NCBI GenBank assembly: GCA_002900995.3
Contig: CM035315.1
Coordinates: forward strand, 2,263,826-2,327,825
Direction of reading: 5' to 3'
Origin: Ganoderma boninense
Taxonomy: Eukaryota; Basidiomycota; Agaricomycetes; Polyporales; Polyporaceae
DNA length: 64,000 nt
Part shown: positions 57,017 through 64,000 of the stretch, piece by piece
Layout of the letters: each line of letters opens with the position of its first letter
Position numbering within the stretch: the first letter of the stretch is position 1
Made by a program: the position numbers and the translations under genes
Notes under the pieces: model-generated
Database searches by the model: none
Seen by the model: the letters and a program-made list of their open reading frames with translations, nothing else
Told to the model about the DNA's origin: nothing

Positions 57017-59439
57017 CCGAGAAGCAGGGACATCAGCAAAAGCGCAAAAGTATTGGTGAACTTTGCATGGCCGTGGGCGTCGCGTGGAAACCTGAAAAGA
57101 GCGTGCACCACCTCTCGAACGGGGTATGGTCCTCTTTTGGTTTGCCTAGTAAGGCAATACTACCGACGGGAAAGGTGCTGCTGCGCAATGCTGGAAAACC
57201 TAGGCAATCCTCGCCAGATATTGCGAGGATTGCACGGGATTGACTACATTGCCTTTGCGTGCAATCTCACCCGGCTCCAGGCCCTATTAATCAGACTACT
57301 TACCTAGGTAGTGAATATAATGTATTCGGGATTCGGGCCAAACAGGCAGGTGTTGCTTCGAGGAGAAGCATAATGTAATATATTTTAATCAGCGCGCTAT
57401 CCAAGCTGGGGACCGGCTATGCCAACAATACACCACCTCTCCGGATCCAAAGCCCTAACACGACAGATACCAACAAGTTCCTAAGCCTCACCAATTCCAA
57501 AGATGCTAGTCTGAGGGCAACGACGCACCGTTGGTGACAAGATATTAAAACAGCGTCGAGAGAAGGACAACGAGTGCTCTTTCCGTTAGCGAGCGCAGCC
57601 CGGTCACAGACCCAACGGAGCGATGCACAGGTATGGAGTGGGAGAGAAGAGGAGGCAGACCTTTAGGTAGTACTCACCTTTCAGCGTGGATCTATACGCG
57701 AATAACACACCTAAGATAGCATATATGCGCATATAAAGACATCATCGATGTCGTTCCGAGCTCTGATCTCCACCGACAGACAGGGACGGCTGAATTGAAG
57801 AACACACCTTGATAACAATCTTGAGGATATCCCCATATCCATGTACATCGAGACTCTTGGGAGACGCTGTGGAGGTCACCAGGTCATCCATTGAGATGGT
57901 CAGGACTTGAAGGACGGACGGGACAGTGGTAAGCTGCAGAGTACTACTGACGAAGGTGGAAGCGGAGGGTGGTGGTGGTGGTACGAGGACAAAGAGCGTG
58001 ACTGTGGCTTTTTCCAAGAAAGCGGGTTAAATAGCAGACGGGCAGGTGAAGGGTACTCAGCGTACAGGTTGAAGACGACCCGACGCGTGAAGTTCAAGTG
58101 GGCGGGGATCGTGTTAATCACGTGTGGGCGCTCAGGAAGCAAAATTCCCATGGCTTCGTCCTGGATGCGGAGCACAAGTATCCGGCATCTTGTGCTCAGT
58201 ACAAAACTTCATAATAGGGCTCAACATCGTATCACTCACGCTGAGCTTGTGCCCGCGCCACTGAAGCCAAGCACCATAGCGGTGCATGCCCGTGTAGCAC
58301 TCAAGAGCCAGTAGATCCGTGTGCACCAGACACTCTCCCGCCTCGCTCATGGACGCCCTCGAACACTTATCCATCTCTACCTCCTCTCTATTATGTATCA
58401 TGCCCCTCACGTTCGTCCCCTCCGCATTTCCGAAGCGCACGATCTCCCTCTCCACACTCACGACCCCGGCCTGGTATAGCTCGACGGACTTGAACTATAG
58501 CTAGCTGCTCCCACAATTGCGCACGCCCGCCCCTCAACTCCGCTCGTTCGAGGACGTGGCACCGCCGCGACCGCCAGCAGCCGATCGCTCAAGATCCTCC
58601 AGCTGTACGACATCGATTTGGCGCTAGACACGTTTGCGGCTATCTTCAAATCGCTGAGCCGTTCCCTCTGCGAGCTCTGCTGTACGAGTCCTCCATCTCC
58701 GACGTGATCGTGCGTCTCCTCGACGGCCCGCGTGCGCTTCCCGAACCTCGCAAGGCTGGATATGAGGTGGTGCGGCCCATGGACCGGGGATGCAGGCTGC
58801 AGGACCGTGCGCGCGTTGACCTAGTGGGCCTCAGCCACCGCGCGAATATAAGAGGGGCGGTTTCTCGATAGAGGTACTCGGCGTGGTAGATAGCGTGTTC
58901 GTGTGCGAATAGCACATGCTCCATCTCGGACGCATAACGGTCTGTTGGACTGGCATACGGGACGGGGATGATTGTTGTTGTACGTTTGGCCACGGATCTT
59001 TGTGTCGCCAGGAATGTGCCGAGTGTCTTGTTTATATTTCTGTTTGCACCGTTGCATAGGACGCGTGGGCATGGGTGCTGCATCGATAGGCCGTCTGGGG
59101 CCGAGGGACATGTTGGATGCATTCATTTGGCACCCGTAGATTCTCTGACACGGAGGAGATCTCTCCTACTGCTGCATGGAACTCGACATCGATAAACAAA
59201 TTCCAGAAGCCGAGTGTTCGATATCGCCTGCACTAGCTCCTCACCCCCGAATGAACGTGCATGATAAATTCATAAATGAGGAAGCGTCCAGAACTCAACA
59301 TACAGTTCGTAATGATTTCTCACTTTGTATTCAAAACTCATTCGTGAATGGTATTCACCCCAAGAGTAAATGTAGGGTAATCACGAACCCGGGCCGTGCC
59401 CCGTTGTCGGATCGAGCTCACACTCACTTCTCCCTGCAT
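57017..59439. other. Kinase upstream region and unidentified fragments
   Basis: A plus-strand stretch near 58710-58800 (VRFPNLARLDMRWCGPWTGD) resembles a leucine-rich repeat of F-box proteins but is isolated. A minus-strand frame at 58132-58461 (GMHRYGAWLQWRGHKLSV) looks coding without a family I know. No complete gene. Confidence 0.3.
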
Positions 59440-60657
59440 CTAAACCCGGACTCGAGCATTCACAGCCTTGAACATCGGCGACGCAGGGAGCCCGCTGACA
59501 ACAAAACCAACACACACCATCAGATCGACAAACACTGAGCCTGCCGAGCCTAGCTTAAGCACCCACCTGTCCATCTCCTGGCCCCGCATGCACTTATACC
59601 TGTTCCACGAGCTCTTCACGATCCAGTTCGGCTCGTACCTGCCCTCCTCCTTCGCAAAGCGGAACCACAGGCGCCGTTTGTCGCCCAGCACCGGGTGCGG
59701 CACGCCCTCCTCCGTCTTCCCCCACGCCGCCCCGTCCCACATCCACGCCTGGAACCGAGCACTCCGCGTGTCCTCGTGCAGGAAGAGGTCCCCGCGCTCG
59801 AGGATCTGGAGGTCCGACGCTCGCGAGGGAGGGGAGTGGAGGAGGCACGGGCCCGTCGTGTAGTACCACCGCGTGGTGCCGAAGAGCGCGACCGACTTGG
59901 GCGACTCGGGCCTTCGGAAGGGGCGGGTGCGGAAACCGGCGTGACAGATTGGCACGCTGTGCACGGAGAGCGGAGAAACGGCGAGGGACGAGGATGCGGG
60001 ATGGCCGGGAGAAGGCGCCGGCACAGGAGAGGAGGGCTGGGAAGACGAGGCATGCGATGTGGCCGACGGTGACGATGGAGACAAAGGGAGAGAAGCGGGA
60101 GATGTGGCCAGCGACGGTCCCTGCGGATAGGATGTCGACGAAGGCTTGGACGGATTCGTACAGGAGCTGTCGTCGTCGGTCTGGGAATCTTCCTGTAGAT
60201 AGAATGAACAAAGAACAAAGGCACAAACATTGATGCAACCGACCTCGTCGCTCATCACGAAGTCGGGTATTTCGATGTTCAAAATTATGTCGGAAGACTC
60301 CTCTCGAGAGCTGCTTGAAGATGCCATGCACGCAGTGAGCAATTACCCACAGAGGAGCGACAAGGCCGAAGAGTACAGACCAGTCGAACACGACCTCCAT
60401 CCCCTTTGTTTTGAACGACCTCTTCTGAAATGCGGATAGGCGAAATAAGAGTCAGGCCTCGAGTCGAAAATGCGCAAGCGGTAACGGCGACGTACCTTCC
60501 TCATTATCCGAAGGTCATCCTCGGAGAGTGGCACGCGCCCATTAACAAAGACCTGCACTTTGCGCCGAGTCCTTCCGCTAACAGACTGGTGGCCGGGATG
60601 CTCTTGATGGCTTGTGCGGAACGTGCGCTTGAAGAAATGGCTAAGAACCTGGAGCAT
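59440..60657 (-). CDS. Hypothetical protein, 325 residues, five exons
   Basis: Exons, right to left: 60496-60657, 60347-60424, 60244-60300, 59567-60192 and 59440-59494; 326 codons, all in frame. The N-terminus is basic (HFFKRTFRTSHQEH) with VFVNGRVPLSEDDLRIMRK. A short hydrophobic helix (VVFDWSVLFGLVAPLW) follows, then a Ser/Pro-rich linker. The C-terminal domain is aromatic (RTRPFRRPESPK, ALFGTTRWYYTTGPC, DTRSARFQAWMWDGAAWG, RLWFRFAKEEGRYEPNW). No enzyme motif. It resembles basidiomycete-restricted unnamed proteins. A single membrane anchor is possible. Confidence 0.6.
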
Positions 60658-61415
60658 TTTATGTTGGAAAGGGATGGGAGAGGTGAGCAGAGGGTTGTTG
60701 GAATCAGAGACGGCCTGCCGCGCCAGAAGTACTCAGAATAAGCGCCAACTGCATGCCTCGTGCAGTAGCAGATCTTCTCCCGAGGTTCAGACATACCGGA
60801 CCGGGGAGGGTTCAGTGGAACGTTGAACAAAGCAGCCTCTGCTTCTGTTCACGAGGCATCCATGAGGCGCGTCGATGGCGTGACGGAGTCGTGTTCATGA
60901 TCTCCCTCTGGCGGGGATCTTAAACATCGAGCATAAAGCAAAGTCGGCCTGAATCATCGACCCCGGGGCAGCCCCAGCTGTGCTATATGGAACGGAGATT
61001 GTGAGCTAGTCCCCGTCGGGCTTGCAGATGGAAAAGGATTTCCCGTACCTCCATCGGGTCATTTTGCCTGAGGATGGCTGCATTGGCGCTTCAACATGAG
61101 GCCGGGAATAAAATCCCTACTATCATAAACCACACGTGTGGCCTGTAGCAAGCTTCCCGGCGCAGCATTGTCGTCGGAGGGGAGTGCAACTGCAAGGGGA
61201 GGTGCCATGACAGTGGATGGTTGAATGCATCTCGTCTCGCAGTGAGTCGAGGCACACAGGGCACAATTGCCACTGGATGCAATCAAGTACAAATAGTGGA
61301 CCGGCGAACTCCGATCCACAGCAGTCGCGGAGCGCCTGACCTTGACCTTGAACAGCCGTGGACTCTTCCTTGTGCCCGCCCACTCCTCTGGACACTCTTT
61401 TGTCTCGTACTACTC
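60658..61415. other. Divergent promoter region
   Basis: Lies between start codons of two divergent genes. No RNA gene or repeat seen. Confidence 0.45.
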
Positions 61416-62475
61416 ATGTCGGACCCCGATGGAAGGACATCAAAACGCATCAGGACAGACGGAGGCAGCGCCGACCCCGAGCCGCCACTTGAGGGTCTTG
61501 CGAGAGACGAGGAGTTCTGGCTTGAGGACGGCAACATCGTGCTCGTCGCTGGAAAACGTGCATTCAAGATATACAGAGGTCTCTTGGCGATACAGTCCCC
61601 TATTTTTGCCGACTTGTTTTCCACTGCCAATCCCAATATCGGACAACTGTATGACGGGTGCCCTGTCGTCCGCTTGTCCGACTCACCCGAGGATCTGAGG
61701 CATCTTCTATGCGCCTTGATACCGAAGGAAGGATCGTCGTGAGTTACGCTGTTTTGAATGGCACGGCGGACAGCTCATTGATCTTCCCTCTCTCAGTCCT
61801 GCTGACGAGGAGCCCCCTTATGCCTTCGAGAAGCTCTCGTCATTGACGCGTCTTGGTCACAAGTACCAGATCGGTTTCATCGAACGTCAGGCTGTAGGAC
61901 GCCTCAAAATATACTTCACGGACAGGTTCGAGAAATGGGATGAAGTTTTAGCTATGCCATTCCACCTCGGCGACGGGCAGGAGATCGAAGCGGTTCATCT
62001 GGCGAGGCTCACCGACAATCTCGATATGCTTCCTGTGGCTCTCTACGCGTCTTCCCTTCTGGGTGGAGCCGCCGTGTACGGATGGACTCGTGAGGATGGA
62101 ACTGTGGAAACACTCGACGCACACGACTTGGAACGGTGCATCAACGGCTACGGAGTACTCCGCGAAGAGACGCCTGGTATTCTATCTCGCATCTTCGCGC
62201 CCATTCGCCAACCCAAGTGTGCCACGGAATATCGCTGCGGTCTCTCTATCAGCTACTTTCATCACATGGCCCAAACGGACACTCGACGCCACTCCCACCT
62301 GGACACCTGGTACTCCATGTTCGATGGTTGGATCAAGAATGCAGCGAACGAGCTTCGGCTGTGTAACCCGTGCTTAGAGATCTTGAAAAAGCGAGAGGAT
62401 AACGAACGACTTGCCATATGGCGGAGGCTTCCAAGTATTTACGGCTTATCAACGCCGGACGGATGGGGAACGTAG
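61416..62475 (+). CDS. BTB/POZ domain protein, 333 residues
   Basis: Exons 61416-61738 and 61797-62475, 334 codons, 58-nt intron with GTGAGT..TCAG. After an acidic/basic leader (GRTSKRIRTDGG) the BTB fold begins: DGNIVLVAGKRAFKIYRGLL, AIQSPIFADLF, VVRLSDSPEDLRHLLCAL. The intron falls inside the BTB, and PPYAFEKLSSLTRLGHKYQI completes it. The C-terminal ~200 residues, with CNPCLEILKKR near the end, follow the usual layout of the large mushroom BTB family. BTB domains mediate dimerisation or Cullin-3 binding; partner unknown. No defects visible. Confidence 0.85.
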
Positions 62476-63813
62476 TACCGAGTTAAAAGTAAGCTATCAA
62501 ATTATGTTTATCCGGATCAGCTTGGTTTGCTTACGACTCGACCTGGCCAACCGATTCCTTGCCCTCATTATCTTCTGCCCCGCCTTTCCCTTGGACGCCC
62601 ACCCCCCATTTGCCACCTCTCCAAGGCTGGGAAGGCTCCTGTTCTAGTCCCGGTCTGCCATCGCACCCTGTCTTCTCCCGGTCGTCCACTCTCTATCCGA
62701 CCATCGCGCCTCTGTCCGTCCCATCCAACCTCCGCGCCCTACGAGCCTCCATCGGCTTCGTAAGCATCACCACCCAATGCGCGCAAACGAAACGCTGTCG
62801 GTGCCGTTAACAGGCGCGGTGGGCGTTGGGACCAACGATCCGTGGCAAGGGCAGCATGACAAGGCCGTCTTCGAGCCGTCTCCTACAGGTCGAGCAGAGA
62901 ACCTGGCATTCAGCATCTTTCCCTGCACAGTCATCTCAAAACTATCTCTACGACGCACCACGCTCGAAGGGAACACAAGTCCCCTTTCGCCCCGCGCCGT
63001 TATGCTCACCATCACGGAGCTCACCGTTCATCTCCATGACAAGCGCTTCATCCGGAGATGAGAAGTGGTGTCGGAGCATGGCAAGGGTATAACGTCGAAT
63101 ATGGACCTTGCTTCCAGCTTCGAGTCTGCTTTCAGTGGAGATGGGATTCAGCCTATCGCGCTCAGGCAGAACGGTGCAGCGTACAGTGACTTGCGGTATT
63201 CAGGCTGTCGGTGGGGTAGCGTCGTCTACTATCAACATTATGAGGTGTATTCGACTAGATGATATCGATTGGGGCTCACTTGAAAACTTGAGCCTTTCGC
63301 TTCGTCCCTTGTCTCACCGACCACCCAGCTGAGTCAGCAGCAGCCCCCGGACGGGGCCAACCTCGGCGCTTGTTCAGCGCCTCTGAGGGCGGCCTTGTCC
63401 ACTCATCCCAGACTCATCCCAACGAGTATTCAATTTTCGGCCTCTCGCACAACTTATCAATGGTCAGTTCCAGTGTATTTTCGAGCATTGATTGATTACT
63501 CACCAGATTCCTAGGCGAAGTTGGGCTAGGGGCGTTCTCCGAGGTTCCGATGGTCCCGGACTCCGAGCCGGCATTGTCACTGTCGGGTGTTTTCCCTCGG
63601 GGTCAAGGGGAATGTGGATCCTCCGCTAACCTGTCGGCCCAAGGTCAACAGCCTCGCACCATGCTATGCTTCTAATTACAGATGATCCTGCGTGCTATAA
63701 CACATTCTGAGCGCAAATGCACCCACTTCGCTATGTCAGATCGACGCGGCGGCCGCGGGGACGCTGAGCCCCTCAGGCGACGGTTGGAGTCGGCATATGT
63801 CAATCCCGCGTCG
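62476..63813. other. Intergenic, nothing recognised
   Basis: Frames at 62777-63092 overlap one another and show no domain or splice support. Confidence 0.35.
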
Positions 63814-63821
63814 TATAAATA
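63814..63821 (+). promoter_or_regulatory. TATA box
   Basis: TATAAATA, 66 bp before the next start codon, with a pyrimidine-rich leader (CCTTTCCTCCTCTC) between. Confidence 0.6.
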
Positions 63822-63886
63822 CTAGGGCAGCCTCACAGACGTGGTGGTATCGCATCGTATCCTTTCCTCCTCTCGCTGACCTTCCG

Positions 63887-64000
63887 ATGTGGTTGGTCCA
63901 TGGCCATCTAAGACGCCTCGCGCTTCTCCTCGCTCTCGTTGCCACAGCCACCCGCGCTGCTTCCAGTGGCGCACAGTCAGTCGCATCGTATGCGCCTTAC
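63887..64000 (+). CDS. 5' end of a secreted protein gene (runs off the window)
   Basis: ATG at 63887 opens 38 codons to the window edge. The N-terminus is a typical signal peptide: short basic n-region (HLRR), hydrophobic core LALLLALVATA and likely cleavage after TRA. The mature start (ASSGAQSVASYAPY) is too short to name. A TATA box lies at a proper distance. A secreted hydrolase is possible but only a guess. Confidence 0.6.
   Translation, partial: MWLVHGHLRRLALLLALVATATRAASSGAQSVASYAPY

Overview
The window reads as nuclear DNA of a mushroom-forming basidiomycete (Agaricomycetes). It has short introns of about 45-75 nt with GT..AG borders. It also carries KDZ transposases, a TET/JBP-type dioxygenase, a FunK1-type kinase and several protein families I know only as unnamed Agaricomycete ORFs. 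A eukaryotic initiator tRNA-Met gene is present. Two 100-N gaps (532-631 and 56129-56228) show that this is a scaffold of three contigs. All identifications were made by eye from motifs, and every exon model was checked only for frame continuity and splice sites.

Layout. 1-531 is an error-rich second copy of the start of the first KDZ gene and is probably an assembly artefact. 0.75-8.4 kb holds a decayed member of a ~700-residue unnamed family, a degenerate KDZ transposase pseudogene and, convergent to it, an intact TET/JBP-like dioxygenase gene. 9.4-10.1 kb encodes a small coiled-coil protein. 10.4-17.7 kb is a multi-exon host gene split by a young Ty3/Gypsy chromovirus (11611-16932, LTRs 469/470 identical, GAGAA target duplication). 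17.7-24 kb is gene-poor, with a tRNA-like Pol III promoter, a 196-residue gene and a reductase relic.

24.1-36.5 kb is the most unusual part: a run of minus-strand genes. It begins with a 610-residue protein that opens with a histone H3 tail mimic, followed by a PHD/RING-like zinc finger, a CHAT/caspase-like region and a zinc ribbon. A 9-unit 79/80-bp minisatellite sits in front of it. Three further multi-exon genes and a 712-codon ORF follow. The run ends at a second KDZ transposase (38306-42659, plus strand). That gene is still open over 1142 codons, although a solo LTR has inserted exactly at one of its splice donors.

42.7-57 kb is largely a gene graveyard: a P450 N-terminus, a frameshifted sirtuin, the first exons of a CSC1/OSCA-type channel and a FunK1 kinase cut by the second gap. 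It also has an inverted duplication with one intact copy (182 residues) and one broken copy, and the tRNA-iMet gene. 59.4-64 kb returns to ordinary genes: a 325-residue unknown protein, a BTB/POZ protein and the signal-peptide start of a secreted protein with a TATA box.

How it may fit together (inference): KDZ transposons and TET/JBP oxygenases are known to be linked in basidiomycetes. Both KDZ copies here also sit next to a member of the same ~700-residue family. The H3-mimic gene and its neighbours may be cargo or companions of such elements, forming a chromatin-targeting, conflict-type island.
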